Assembly (NCBI GenBank): GCA_905233685.1
Contig: CAJOEZ010000003.1
Coordinates: 1 to 64,000 of the forward strand
Length of the DNA stretch: 64,000 bases
Reading direction: 5' to 3'
Origin: an uncultured Bacteroidales bacterium
GTDB lineage: Bacteria; Bacteroidota; Bacteroidia; Bacteroidales; F082
Below, piece by piece: positions 8,758 to 17,065 of this stretch. The position numbers were made by a program, and so were the translations under genes. Position 1 is the first letter of the stretch. Every line of letters starts with the position of its first letter. The notes under the pieces are model-generated. The model had not been told where the DNA came from and did not search any database. It saw only the letters and a program-made list of their open reading frames with translations.

Positions 8758-10336
8758 ACTTCTTCAGATGCTTTTTGAGTTCGACGATGCAGGTGCGGTG
8801 CGGGATGATGACCGAAACACCATTGTAATTCACCTCTTCCTCAATGATTTTCACGTTCTCTGCATGGTTCTTCGGCAGCGGGACGATGTCGCGGATGTGC
8901 TCAGGCTCCACGCCAAGACCTTCGCAGATGCGGCGGATCTTGTTGTGTGCCGACGAAGGCTGGCCGCCCGTCATGGCGGTGATGTCGTTGTCGAGGATCA
9001 TGACCACGACATTGGCCTTCTCGTTCACGCAGTCCATGAGGCCCGTCAGGCCGCTGTGACCGAAGGTGCCGTCGCCGATGACCGCCACGCTCGGGAAGAT
9101 ACCCACTTCGCTCGCGCCCTTGGCCATGGTGATGGAAGCACCCATGCAGACGGTCGTGTTGATGGCGCCCATGTTGAAGCCCAAAGTGTAGCAACCGATG
9201 TCGCCGAACACTTTGCCGCCTTTGTGGTTGGCCATCACCTCGTTCAAGGCAGTGTAACTGTCGACGTGCGGGCAGCCTTGGCAGAGCGCGGGCGGACGGT
9301 TGGTGACCACTTCCGGCACCTTGTGCAGCGTAGGCACGTCCATGCCGAGGGCCTTGGCGACCTTTTCGGCGTTGAGTTCGCCGTCGCGGCGGATGGTCTC
9401 GTCCAAGCGGCCCATCACGTTCTTGCCCTTGCCGAGGAAGCCCTTAATCAGTTCTTCCACAAAGGGTTGACCGTCTTCTAGGACGAGGATTTCGTCGCAC
9501 TCGTCGTACAACTTATTAATCATGTCGTAAGGCAGCGGATACTGTGTGATTTTGACGACAGGGTAGGGGCACTTGCCATCGGGGAAGTTCTCCATCAGGT
9601 AGTTATATGCGATACCCGTGGTGATGATGCCGAGGCTCTTCTTCGGGCCGTCGAAATACTTGTTGTAGCCCGATTTCTCCGAGGCTTCGGTGAACCTGGG
9701 CTGCTTGTCGATGAGGTCGCGGTAGAGGCGCTTGGCGTTGGCCGGCAGCAGCACGAACGACTTGGCATCGGCGGGCTCGGTGAGTTCGTTTTGCGGACGC
9801 ACGGGTTTGCGCACCACACCGGCGCGGCTGTGGGCCAGACGGGTCGGGATGCGGTAGAGCACCGGCGTGCCCAGTTGCTCGCTGAGTTCGAAGCCGTAGT
9901 GAACCATGTCGTAGGCCTCCTGTTGGTTGGAGGGTTCCAGCATGGGAATCATGGCCCAGTGACCGTAGAAACGGCTGTCTTGTTCGTCTTGCGACGAGAA
10001 CATGCTCGGGTCGTCGGCCACCACGACGAGGACGCCCTTCGTGCCGATGATGGCGGCGTTCATGAAGGGGTCGCCGCACACGTTGAGGCCCACGTGCTTC
10101 ATGCAGGTCATGGCGCGTTTGCCGGCGTAGGCCACGCCGATGGAGGCCTCGAGGGCCGTCTTCTCGTTGGCGCACCAGTTGGCGATCACGCCGAGTTCCT
10201 TGGCCTGCTTCGAGTTGATGACATACTCTGTGATTTGGGTTGAAGGCGTGCCCGGATAGCTGTTGATGGCCGAGCCGCCTGCGTCGATGAAGCCCTGTGC
10301 AATGGCCTCATCGCCTAAAAGCAATAATTTCTCCAT
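8756..10336 (-). CDS. iorA: indolepyruvate:ferredoxin oxidoreductase, alpha subunit
   Basis: Catalytic subunit partner of iorB, 526 residues from ATG 10336 (MEKLLLLGDEAIAQGFIDAG); the frame is open to a TTG at 10354 that is not needed. Pyrimidine-binding domain: NSYPGTPSTQITEY near residue 30. The second half holds the CQGCPHVDSYT motif and the thiamine-diphosphate site IGDGTFGHSGLTGLMDCVNE with the closing LDND. Many archaeal and bacterial homologues continue with a C-terminal two-cluster ferredoxin domain; this protein stops at IVELKKHLKK, so that domain is absent and the only Cys motif left is CQGC. Electron transfer would then need another partner. The promoter lies in the repeat-rich region beyond 10354. 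Confidence 0.95.
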   Translation of the reverse strand: MEKLLLLGDEAIAQGFIDAGGSAINSYPGTPSTQITEYVINSKQAKELGVIANWCANEKTALEASIGVAYAGKRAMTCMKHVGLNVCGDPFMNAAIIGTKGVLVVVADDPSMFSSQDEQDSRFYGHWAMIPMLEPSNQQEAYDMVHYGFELSEQLGTPVLYRIPTRLAHSRAGVVRKPVRPQNELTEPADAKSFVLLPANAKRLYRDLIDKQPRFTEASEKSGYNKYFDGPKKSLGIITTGIAYNYLMENFPDGKCPYPVVKITQYPLPYDMINKLYDECDEILVLEDGQPFVEELIKGFLGKGKNVMGRLDETIRRDGELNAEKVAKALGMDVPTLHKVPEVVTNRPPALCQGCPHVDSYTALNEVMANHKGGKVFGDIGCYTLGFNMGAINTTVCMGASITMAKGASEVGIFPSVAVIGDGTFGHSGLTGLMDCVNEKANVVVMILDNDITAMTGGQPSSAHNKIRRICEGLGVEPEHIRDIVPLPKNHAENVKIIEEEVNYNGVSVIIPHRTCIVELKKHLKK

Positions 10337-10385
10337 ATCGTTTCGTTGATTCAATATTTAAGATTCAAAGATTCAAAGATTTCAT

Positions 10386-10530
10386 TTTTTTGCTACTGGC
10401 TACTGACTTTTGGCAGCTTCTACCGAGGCGTAAAAGTCCGTGCGCCGATTAGAGCTGCCAGAAGCCAGAGGCAGATAAAACTTCTCCGCAACCCGTCATG
10501 GTGAGCGAGGCGCGGCAATGGGCAAAGGTA
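10386..10530. repeat. dispersed repeat, divergent copy C
   Basis: Shares TACTGGCTACTG, GGCAGCT, AGCTGCCAGAAGCCAGAGG and GTGAGCGAGGCGCGGCAAT with copies A and B, but with many substitutions and a different middle. It occupies the region upstream of iorA. Confidence 0.65.
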
Positions 10531-10899
10531 CGCATTATTTTGACACGCGCAAGAAAAATGTTGAAAAGTTTACTTCGGCAGCTTGAAGGACACCGTATTA
10601 ATATGGGGACTTCGGGACTGCAAGCAGCCATGTCATCCCTGCGCTGACTTATGCGGGGTTTGGGATCTATGGCTGCGTCCTTGGAGCTTCGGAAATACAA
10701 GAGCCATGTTATCCCCGCCATCCCCTCACTTTCTAACCTTCTAATCCGCAACCTGTTAACTGCTTATCCACCGCCTTTTCAACAAGTTATCAACAGCATC
10801 TGTTGAAAAATTTTCGGACGCTTTTCTCCTTTCAGGCCACCGAACAAGCCGATATTTTACTATATTTGCGGGCGAAAGAAAGGAAGTTTGTGCTGAATC
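10531..10899. other. intergenic region without a clear gene
   Basis: No convincing reading frame. Two imperfect copies of a short unit, GATGACATGGCTGCTTG-like and GATAACATGGCTCTTG-like on the minus strand, occur around 10615-10640 and 10695-10725, suggesting another decayed repeat family. 10765-10900 is A/T-rich, with a weak promoter-like TATATTTGC at 10861-10869 (TATATTTG fits TAnnTTTG) before the ORF6N remnant. Confidence 0.4.
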
Positions 10900-11001
10900 A
10901 TGAATGAATTGACCATACAACAGCGGATTCTGGTGATACGTGAGCAGCGTGTCATGCTCGACTTCGAGCTGGCCGCTCGGTTTTGCGGTCACAATTTGTG
11001 A
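10900..11001 (+). pseudogene. N-terminal remnant of an ORF6N-domain protein
   Basis: ATG 10900 opens MNELTIQQRILVIREQRVML, then DFELAARFCGHNL and a stop at 10999. The first 25 residues follow the start of ORF6N-domain (KilA-N-associated, phage-type) proteins, which normally read ...VMLDxDLAxLYGVxTKxLNQ. After FELA the pattern is lost. The usual protein is well over 150 residues, so only the start survives. It lies 77 bases before a DUF5618 gene, which I recall as a frequent neighbour of ORF6N genes. Confidence 0.6.
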
Positions 11002-11078
11002 CCGCAAACGGAACCTCGACCCCACCAGCACCAACGCATTGGCTATATTAAAACCGATAACTAAACAACTATACAAAT

Positions 11079-11477
11079 ATGGAAAAAGAAAACCCCATAG
11101 AAGAAGCCCAACGGTATGTTGACAACGCCAAGATAACCCTCAAGGACAACGGCGAGCTTGACACGACCTCTCGCCTGTATGGCGACCGTAAATACGTGCG
11201 TTCGGCAGGACACTTCCTGTGGAGCGCCGTGCTGATAGTGCTTGATGCGGTATTCCATGTGAAGACCTCACGCCGCCGCCATCCCGACATCAAAGACTAT
11301 AAGGAAGCTGTGGCCTCCCGCGACCGTAAATTGCTCGCGTTGGTCAATGTGGGGTACGACACGATGCACATAGCCATGAGCTATGACGGCAATCAAAGCA
11401 AGGCAGTGTGCGATGAAGGATTCCGCCTTACCGACGAAATCATAAAAATCTGCGCGAAAATGCTTCCGAAACAATAA
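11079..11477 (+). CDS. DUF5618 family protein
   Basis: 132 residues, all helical in appearance: MEKENPIEEAQRYVDNAKIT, then YGDRKYVRSAGHFLWSAVLI, VEDYK-like DIKDYKEAVASRDRKLL, and YDTMHIAMSYDG near the C-terminus. This layout (paired N-terminal helices, an aromatic-rich centre and a YxxMHxxxxYDG helix) fits DUF5618, a Bacteroidetes family of unknown function. The helical layout and RDRK...H spacing are reminiscent of HEPN-type proteins, but no claim of RNase activity is made. The partner ORF6N gene immediately upstream is broken, leaving this gene as a possible orphan of a two-gene module. Confidence 0.7.
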   Translation: MEKENPIEEAQRYVDNAKITLKDNGELDTTSRLYGDRKYVRSAGHFLWSAVLIVLDAVFHVKTSRRRHPDIKDYKEAVASRDRKLLALVNVGYDTMHIAMSYDGNQSKAVCDEGFRLTDEIIKICAKMLPKQ

Positions 11478-11600
11478 ATCTGAACAAATCGAAAAACTAT
11501 AAATAACGAACCCCAAATACAAGCAAAACAAACTAACCACGAATAACTAAACAATTAAACAACTAAACAACTAATAACTAACAACTTAAATCTAAACATC

Positions 11601-14510
11601 ATGAACAAAAAATTTACAATTCTGACCGCAGCCCTCGCGCTGCTCACAATCCTCGCAATACCGATCGGGATGTGGGGACAAACAAGAGCCGAAGAAGTTT
11701 ATTCGACTTGCTTGTTCGGTGGATCTTATGGTACTAGTAATAACTATGCCAGTACTTGGACAGCAACAAATGGTGATTATTCTTGGTCTGTTTCAAATGG
11801 CAATACTAATTCAACTAACTGGAATTATGTAAAATTTGGTCGAAAAAACACTGCTTCAGTAGGTACGGTTACGACAAGTGCTGCATATGACAAAGCTATC
11901 ACAAAAGTAGATGTAACCATTGATGCAATTATTGCCGATAAAGTCAATTCGATTAAACTGTACACAAGTACCAATAATTCCACGTGGACAGAAGCAGACT
12001 CTTTTACCGAAGAGACAGGTGTACAGTCTGTCGTTTTGGGGAGTCCTACAGCTAATCTGTACTACAAAATTGAATTTGATTGCGCATCACATACTGCAAA
12101 TGGAATTGTACAGGTTTCCAAAGTCGAGTATTTTTATGACACCCCATCTTCCGACCCCACCCTCAATATTGACCCTACTTCGGCTGACTCCTTCACCTAC
12201 GTTGTTGACAACGGCCCATCAACCAGCCAACTGTTTGAAGTAACTGGCACCAATCTCACAGAAAGCATCTCCGTCTCGGTGTCTCCTACCACCGCCTTTG
12301 AAATTTCAGATGATGACACGAGCTTTGGTACTGATGCTCTTACCCTTGCAAGCGGCGATGTGGTTTCTGTACGCTTGCAGGCTGGCTTGGCCTTAGGCGA
12401 CTATGCTGCCACTCTCTCAATCACCTCCACAGGTGCTGACCCCGTTAATGTTGCCCTCAGCGGCTCCGTGACTAACCCGCCCACTTATACCGTCACCTAT
12501 GACGGCAACGGCGCAACTTCGGGAACCGCACCTACAGATGCTACTGCTTACTCAAGCGGTGCAACCGTTACCGTGCTAGGCAACACGGGTACTCTTGCCA
12601 AAACCGGCTACACTTGGAGCGGATGGAACACCCAAGCCGATGGCAATGGTACAAATTATTCCGCTGGCAACACTTTTACCATTTCCGCCAATACAACCCT
12701 TTATGCAAAATGGGTGGCTAACACTCACAACATTATCATGCCCGGTAATGACACATATGGCAACTATACCGCAAGTGCGACAGTCGATGTACCCTATGGA
12801 ACGGAAGTTACATTGACCTACACTCCTGCTTCGGGTTACGAGTCTTACGAAGCTACGTGGAGTATTAATGGAACACCCATCGCAGGCAACAAATTCAATA
12901 TGCCCGACGCAAACGTGACGGTTACTGTTGCTGTTACCCTTACCCAATGGGTTCTAACCGACTTGGCAAGCCTCACTTCTGCTGATGTGTTTGTCATAGT
13001 GGGGGGGGGAGCTTATGCCATGACGAATGATAATGGAGCAAGTAATCCTCCTGTGGTGTCTGCAGTTACTATTTCGGGTAGCTATTTGACAAGTGCTGTT
13101 GAAGAAAACATTCAATGGCATGTCAGCGGCAATGCCTCTGGCTACATATTCTATCCGAAAGGATCAGCTACGACTTGGTTGTATAGCACAAGTTCAAACA
13201 ATGGTATCCGCGTGGGCACCAATGCCAACAAATTATTTACGATGGATAGTGATGGATATCTTGTGAATAGTGCTACTTCTCGCTATTTGAGCATTTATAT
13301 TAACGGTACCACCCCACAAGACTGGCGTGGGTACACCAATACGAACAACAATCCTCAAGTAATAACATTCTACAAGAAAGTTGCTGGAGATGTTACCATT
13401 AACAAAGAAATTGATGGTTATGGTATAGGCAATGGCAAATGGTATTTAATTGCTCCCCCCGTGGCCTCTGTCGCTTCAACTTCGGTTGTCGGTGGAACAT
13501 ATGACCTTTATTACTTCGACCAAAGCCAGGCACAGGAATGGAGGAACTATAAAAAGAACGCTTTCGCCAAACTTGAATCAGGTAAGGGCTATCTATATGC
13601 CCATGATACTGACACCGTTTTACCATTTACTGGACAGCCTTACAGAGGCAATGGCGTGGTCACTTTGACGAAGACGGATGCAGTTGACTTCTCTGGCTGG
13701 AACCTCGTGGGCAATCCTTTCAATTCGAATGCCACGATTCCCCTTGATTATTACAGAATGAATGGTGATGGTGATGGTCTAATTGCTACTGATAAGAGCA
13801 ATGCTATCAATCCAATGGAAGGTGTTTTCGTTCAAGCTGCTACGAATGGCGCGACTTTGACCTTCACACCTTCAGCCAAAGGCACTGCTGAAACAATCAA
13901 TCAATTGGTTATTAATGTTGGCAAAGTCAAGAGTGGTGATGCTATTGACCGTGCCATTGTCCGCTTCAGCGAAAGCAACACCATGCAGAAGCTTCGCATC
14001 CTTGAAGGAAGCGCTGAGATCTATATCCCGCAAGACGGAGTCGATTACGCCATCGTCCGCAGCGAAGCCCAAGGCGAAATGCCCGTCAACTTCAAGGCCG
14101 CGCAAAACGGTAGCTACACCCTCAGCATCGACATTGATGCCGACATGGACTACCTCCACCTGATCGACAATATGACCGGCGCCGACGTCGACCTGCTCGC
14201 CAACCCGAGCTACACCTTCGACGCCCGCACCTCCGACTACATTTCGCGCTTCCGCCTCGTGTTCAGCGCCAACGATGAAAACGGCGCTTCGACAGGCTCA
14301 GCGACCTTCGCCTACTTCAACGGCAGCGAATGGGTCGTCAACAGCAACGGCAACGCCACCCTGCAGGTCGTCGACGTGATGGGCCGCGTGCTCAGCAGCG
14401 AGACCGTCAACGGCAACCACACCATGAACCTCAACCTCAGCACGGGCGTCTATATGCTCCGCCTCGTCAACGGCAATGATGTCAAAACGCAGAAGATTGT
14501 GGTGAGATAA
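11601..14510 (+). CDS. T9SS type A sorted surface protein with InlB-type repeat
   Basis: 969 residues. A signal peptide (MNKKFTILTAALALLTILAI) is followed by a beta-rich domain at about 35-190, an Ig-like/BACON-like domain at about 195-290, a classic Listeria-Bacteroides InlB B repeat at about 295-373 (YTVTYDGNGA...YAKW), and a related glycine-rich repeat. Middle regions 450-600 and 620-780 have no family I recognise. The last 75 residues (ATLQVVDVMGRVLSSE...MLRLVNGNDVKTQKIVVR) are a T9SS type A sorting domain, so the product should cross the outer membrane and be anchored or released. A run of nine G (13001-13009) encodes Val-Gly-Gly-Gly near residue 468. Base use changes from A/T-rich to G/C-rich at about 13950. 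Confidence 0.85.
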   Translation: MNKKFTILTAALALLTILAIPIGMWGQTRAEEVYSTCLFGGSYGTSNNYASTWTATNGDYSWSVSNGNTNSTNWNYVKFGRKNTASVGTVTTSAAYDKAITKVDVTIDAIIADKVNSIKLYTSTNNSTWTEADSFTEETGVQSVVLGSPTANLYYKIEFDCASHTANGIVQVSKVEYFYDTPSSDPTLNIDPTSADSFTYVVDNGPSTSQLFEVTGTNLTESISVSVSPTTAFEISDDDTSFGTDALTLASGDVVSVRLQAGLALGDYAATLSITSTGADPVNVALSGSVTNPPTYTVTYDGNGATSGTAPTDATAYSSGATVTVLGNTGTLAKTGYTWSGWNTQADGNGTNYSAGNTFTISANTTLYAKWVANTHNIIMPGNDTYGNYTASATVDVPYGTEVTLTYTPASGYESYEATWSINGTPIAGNKFNMPDANVTVTVAVTLTQWVLTDLASLTSADVFVIVGGGAYAMTNDNGASNPPVVSAVTISGSYLTSAVEENIQWHVSGNASGYIFYPKGSATTWLYSTSSNNGIRVGTNANKLFTMDSDGYLVNSATSRYLSIYINGTTPQDWRGYTNTNNNPQVITFYKKVAGDVTINKEIDGYGIGNGKWYLIAPPVASVASTSVVGGTYDLYYFDQSQAQEWRNYKKNAFAKLESGKGYLYAHDTDTVLPFTGQPYRGNGVVTLTKTDAVDFSGWNLVGNPFNSNATIPLDYYRMNGDGDGLIATDKSNAINPMEGVFVQAATNGATLTFTPSAKGTAETINQLVINVGKVKSGDAIDRAIVRFSESNTMQKLRILEGSAEIYIPQDGVDYAIVRSEAQGEMPVNFKAAQNGSYTLSIDIDADMDYLHLIDNMTGADVDLLANPSYTFDARTSDYISRFRLVFSANDENGASTGSATFAYFNGSEWVVNSNGNATLQVVDVMGRVLSSETVNGNHTMNLNLSTGVYMLRLVNGNDVKTQKIVVR

Positions 14511-14512
14511 TT

Positions 14513-14640
14513 CGGCTATTGGCCAATGGCTACTGGCTACTGGCAGCTACCCAAACGAGGAGATTGCCGCGCTTCGCTCGCAATGACAGCCTCGGATAAA
14601 GCTGCCAGAAGCCAGAAGCCAAAAGCCAGAAGCAAACAAA
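14513..14640. repeat. 120-bp dispersed repeat, copy B (inverted)
   Basis: Reverse complement of copy A; 14540-14614 is identical to 8729-8655 over 75 bp, and the flanks differ by a few bases and by the number of CTTCTGGC-type units. It starts directly after the stop of the T9SS surface gene. Confidence 0.9.
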
Positions 14641-14690
14641 ACATAAACACAACAGTAAAAGCAAGAAATAACAATAAAACTCAAAATACG

Positions 14691-14978
14691 ATGAAAAAAC
14701 TGACATTAACCATCGCAATCGTCCTCGGAATGACGCTCGGCCTTTCGGCCCAACAACAAGGCGGAGGACTCTTTGAACGCGGATACGTCTCCGACGAGGT
14801 GTACTACAATTCAGGCAGCTACTATGGCGACTATTTCGACAACCTCAGAGGTGGCCTAATCAACCTGCCTGACCACGGCGAGACGGACAACCAAGATGCT
14901 CCTTTGGGCAGCGGCATTGCCGTGCTGCTCGGTCTGGGTGCGGCCTATGCCGTCGCCAAGAAGCGCAAGGAAGACTAA
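14691..14978 (+). CDS. small secreted protein with C-terminal membrane-sorting tail
   Basis: ATG 14691 (MKKLTLTIAIVLGMTLGLSA) gives 95 residues; the frame is open upstream only through the repeat. After signal cleavage near AQQQ the mature part has a Tyr/Gly/Asp-rich stretch and then APLGSGIAVLLGLGAAYAVA followed by KKRKED. This tail (short Pro-Leu-Gly motif, one hydrophobic helix, basic end) has the three-part layout of exosortase/PEP-CTERM-like and PID-CTERM-like sorting signals, although no sorting enzyme is in the window. It follows a T9SS surface gene; similar small proteins occur near such genes in Bacteroidales (recollection). Confidence 0.7.
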   Translation: MKKLTLTIAIVLGMTLGLSAQQQGGGLFERGYVSDEVYYNSGSYYGDYFDNLRGGLINLPDHGETDNQDAPLGSGIAVLLGLGAAYAVAKKRKED

Positions 14979-15041
14979 CCTTGCGTCCCTATGAAGAAAG
15001 ATCTGATTAGATAAATTTTTTCATTTTTACCTTTGTTGAAG

Positions 15042-15071
15042 AAAGGGTGTGCCAATGTAGGCGCACCCTTT
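15042..15071. terminator. hairpin between convergent genes
   Basis: AAAGGGTGTGCC (15042-15053) pairs with GGCGCACCCTTT (15060-15071) with one G-U pair and a six-base loop. No strong T run follows on either strand, but the position between the small secreted protein and coaE fits a shared terminator. Confidence 0.55.
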
Positions 15072-15079
15072 CGAGGTTT

Positions 15080-15667
15080 TCAGCGGCGCAGGGCGGCATC
15101 CACGGCGCGCACCTGGCACATGAGGGCTTCGTCCTCGTCGTCGGCGTCGTGCACGATGACGTGGTCGGCGCGGGCGCATTTCAGCGCGTCGGGCCATTGC
15201 AGGGCCATGCGGCGGCGCACGGTGGCCTCGTCGCAACGGTCGCGCAGCATCACACGGCGCAGGCGGGTGGCCTCGGAGGCCGTCACCATCACCACGCCGT
15301 CGAAACGGCCTTCCAGATGCTTCTCGAAGATGATGGCCGACTCGTAAAGCACGTAGGGCGCGTCTTGCCCCTCGGCCCAGTCGTCGAACCAGGCGTTGAG
15401 GGCGGGGTAGAGGATGCGTTCCACATCGGCCATGGCCGAGGTGTCGTTGAAGATGAGGGAAGAAAGGTAAGGTTTGTTGAGTTGCCCGTCGGGGCCATAG
15501 AGCTCGGTGCCGAAACGGAGCGTCATGGCCTCGCGGATGTCCGGGCGGCTGTAGAGGCGTTTGGCCTCGTCGTCGCTATAAAACACGGGGATGCCGAGGC
15601 TCTCGAAGAGCAGGCTGACCCACGACTTGCCGCTGCCGATGTTGCCCGTGATGGCGATTTTTTTCAT
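15080..15667 (-). CDS. coaE: dephospho-CoA kinase
   Basis: Phosphorylates the 3' hydroxyl of dephospho-CoA with ATP, the last step of coenzyme A synthesis; cytoplasmic. 195 residues, normal. The P-loop ITGNIGSGKSWVSLLFESLG opens the protein, followed by the substrate-binding IPVFYSDDEAKRLY, then VLYESAIIFEKHLEGRFDGV and the lid region RLRRVMLRDRCDEATVRRRM. The start overlaps the ybbR stop by four bases, so translation is coupled. The coaE-ybbR-yajC-DUF1573 arrangement is typical of Bacteroidetes. Confidence 0.96.
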   Translation of the reverse strand: MKKIAITGNIGSGKSWVSLLFESLGIPVFYSDDEAKRLYSRPDIREAMTLRFGTELYGPDGQLNKPYLSSLIFNDTSAMADVERILYPALNAWFDDWAEGQDAPYVLYESAIIFEKHLEGRFDGVVMVTASEATRLRRVMLRDRCDEATVRRRMALQWPDALKCARADHVIVHDADDEDEALMCQVRAVDAALRR

Positions 15668-16596
15668 TGCACGATGATGTATTCCACCTTGTCGGGATGG
15701 GTTTCGAGCACCTGCACGTTTTGGGGCCAGGCCGCCAAGCGCACGTCAAGGATGGGCTGACGGGCCTCGAACTGCCGTGCGTCGAACACCGCGCTGAAGT
15801 TTTCGGGCGCGAGGCTGCTGTAGTCCTTGATGGCGACGAGGCACTTCACCTTCATCGCTTCGGGGAAGAAGCGCACGCGCAGGCTGTCGGGCGCCACGAT
15901 AGGCACCTCGATTTCGGTTTCGGTGAACTTCTCCACCGTCACGGAGGCCTTCACTTCCTTGTTGGCGCATTGGACTTTGCCGTCGGTCAGCAACAGCGGC
16001 ACCATGGCGACGAAGCTCTCGGAGGCGTTGGCACGGGTCAGCGTTTCGGTTTTCACGGTTCTCACCGTGTCGATGACGTCTTCGGGGCCGAAGATGGTCA
16101 CCATGGCGGGGTCGAGGATGGGGATGCCGTAGACGCCGTATTGTCGCGCTGTCTTGATGTCGGAGCGCAGCTCCACGGGCACCACCTTCGACGTGAGGGG
16201 CACCATATTGAAATAGACTTTGGCCTCGTTCATGGTGATGTCGGAGGCGTTGATGTTGATGATCTCCGCGATTTTTTCAGCCACATAACGGCTGCCGAAA
16301 GAATAGGTGTTGCCGTTTTCCAAGCGGTAGGGCAACTCGCTCAGCGACAAAGTAACCACACGTTTTGGCTCGCGTATCATGCTGAGCTTCAGGGTGTGGA
16401 AGCCGTCGGTGTTCAGGGAGAGCTTCACTTGATGGTCTTCATCCATCACCCATTTGTCGGCGGGCACATCCTCAAAAGCCACGCGGCACATGGTCTGCGT
16501 GGTGTAGTCTTCCGACAGCTTGATCAGCAGCCACAAGGCCGTTGAGAGGGCGAGGAAGACCAAAAAGGTGGGTAGGGTGCGTTTGTTTTTGGACAT
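15664..16596 (-). CDS. YbbR-like domain protein
   Basis: Membrane-anchored protein with YbbR-like beta domains facing the periplasm. ATG 16596 (MSKNKRTLPTFLVFLALSTA, 310 residues) begins one base after the yajC stop and is preferred over ATG 16611. One N-terminal membrane helix spans about 11-30, followed by repeated YbbR-type units (VKLSLNTDGFHTLKL..., VVPVELRSDIKTARQYGVYG, VMIFGPEDVIDTVRTVKTET-like segments near 190). In Bacteroidetes these proteins sit between yajC and coaE; their job is unclear. In Firmicutes the related CdaR regulates cyclic-di-AMP synthase, but no cyclase gene is seen here. Confidence 0.87.
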   Translation of the reverse strand: MSKNKRTLPTFLVFLALSTALWLLIKLSEDYTTQTMCRVAFEDVPADKWVMDEDHQVKLSLNTDGFHTLKLSMIREPKRVVTLSLSELPYRLENGNTYSFGSRYVAEKIAEIININASDITMNEAKVYFNMVPLTSKVVPVELRSDIKTARQYGVYGIPILDPAMVTIFGPEDVIDTVRTVKTETLTRANASESFVAMVPLLLTDGKVQCANKEVKASVTVEKFTETEIEVPIVAPDSLRVRFFPEAMKVKCLVAIKDYSSLAPENFSAVFDARQFEARQPILDVRLAAWPQNVQVLETHPDKVEYIIVQ

Positions 16597-16597
16597 A

Positions 16598-16918
16598 TCA
16601 GGCTTGGCCAACGCGGGTGCCGTCCTTGACGAGGGCGGTCTTCTCCACTTCGACTTCCATGTTGGGAGCCAGCGAAATCATCACGGTGGTGTCTTTCACC
16701 TCGGTGATTTTGCCGTGGAAACCGCCGATGGTGACCACTTTGTCGCCCTTCTGGAGGCCTTCGCGGAACTTCTGTTCCTCCTTGGCCTTCTTCGACTGCG
16801 GACGGATGAAGAACAGCCAGAAGACGACGATGAGCATAATGATGAAGATGAGGCTCGTCCACATGGAGCCGCCTTGTTGTTGACCTTGGGCTTGTAATAA
16901 GATGAATAAGTTGTTCAT
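16598..16918 (-). CDS. yajC: preprotein translocase subunit YajC
   Basis: 106-residue single-span inner-membrane protein that associates with SecDF. The hydrophobic segment SLIFIIMLIVVFWLFFIRPQ is followed by the diagnostic SKKAKEEQKFREGLQKGDKV and VTIGGFHGKI. The N-terminus carries a short Gln/Gly-rich stretch (LLQAQGQQQGGSMW) common in the phylum. It is the gene before ybbR and ends one base from the ybbR start. secDF is not in the window. Confidence 0.95.
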   Translation of the reverse strand: MNNLFILLQAQGQQQGGSMWTSLIFIIMLIVVFWLFFIRPQSKKAKEEQKFREGLQKGDKVVTIGGFHGKITEVKDTTVMISLAPNMEVEVEKTALVKDGTRVGQA

Positions 16919-16920
16919 AA

Positions 16921-17064
16921 TTAGAGATTTAAGATTTAAAGATTCAAAGATTCAAAGATTTAAAGATTCAAAGATTCAAAATTCAAATATTTCAACTGCA
17001 AACTGGTAACTGCTAACTGCAAACTGTCAACTTTCAACTTTCAACTATCAACTATCAACTGTCA
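16921..17064. repeat. short tandem array of A/T-rich units
   Basis: A run of RAGATTYAA units (AAGATTCAAAGATTCAAAG) passes into AACTG/CAAACTG and then TCAACTTTCAACT units. Similar arrays appear at 10350-10380, 11520-11595 and 60622-60655, always just before a gene. No coding potential. Confidence 0.8.
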
Positions 17065-17065
17065 A

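Noticed and set aside
8768..9481. Long plus-strand frames opposite iorA
   Set aside because: These are shadows of a clear minus-strand gene; the Asp/His/Val-rich product is typical of antisense translation.
10756..11076. Open frame of 106 residues on the minus strand opposite the ORF6N remnant
   Set aside because: The plus-strand ORF6N match is better, and the minus-strand product shows no family pattern.
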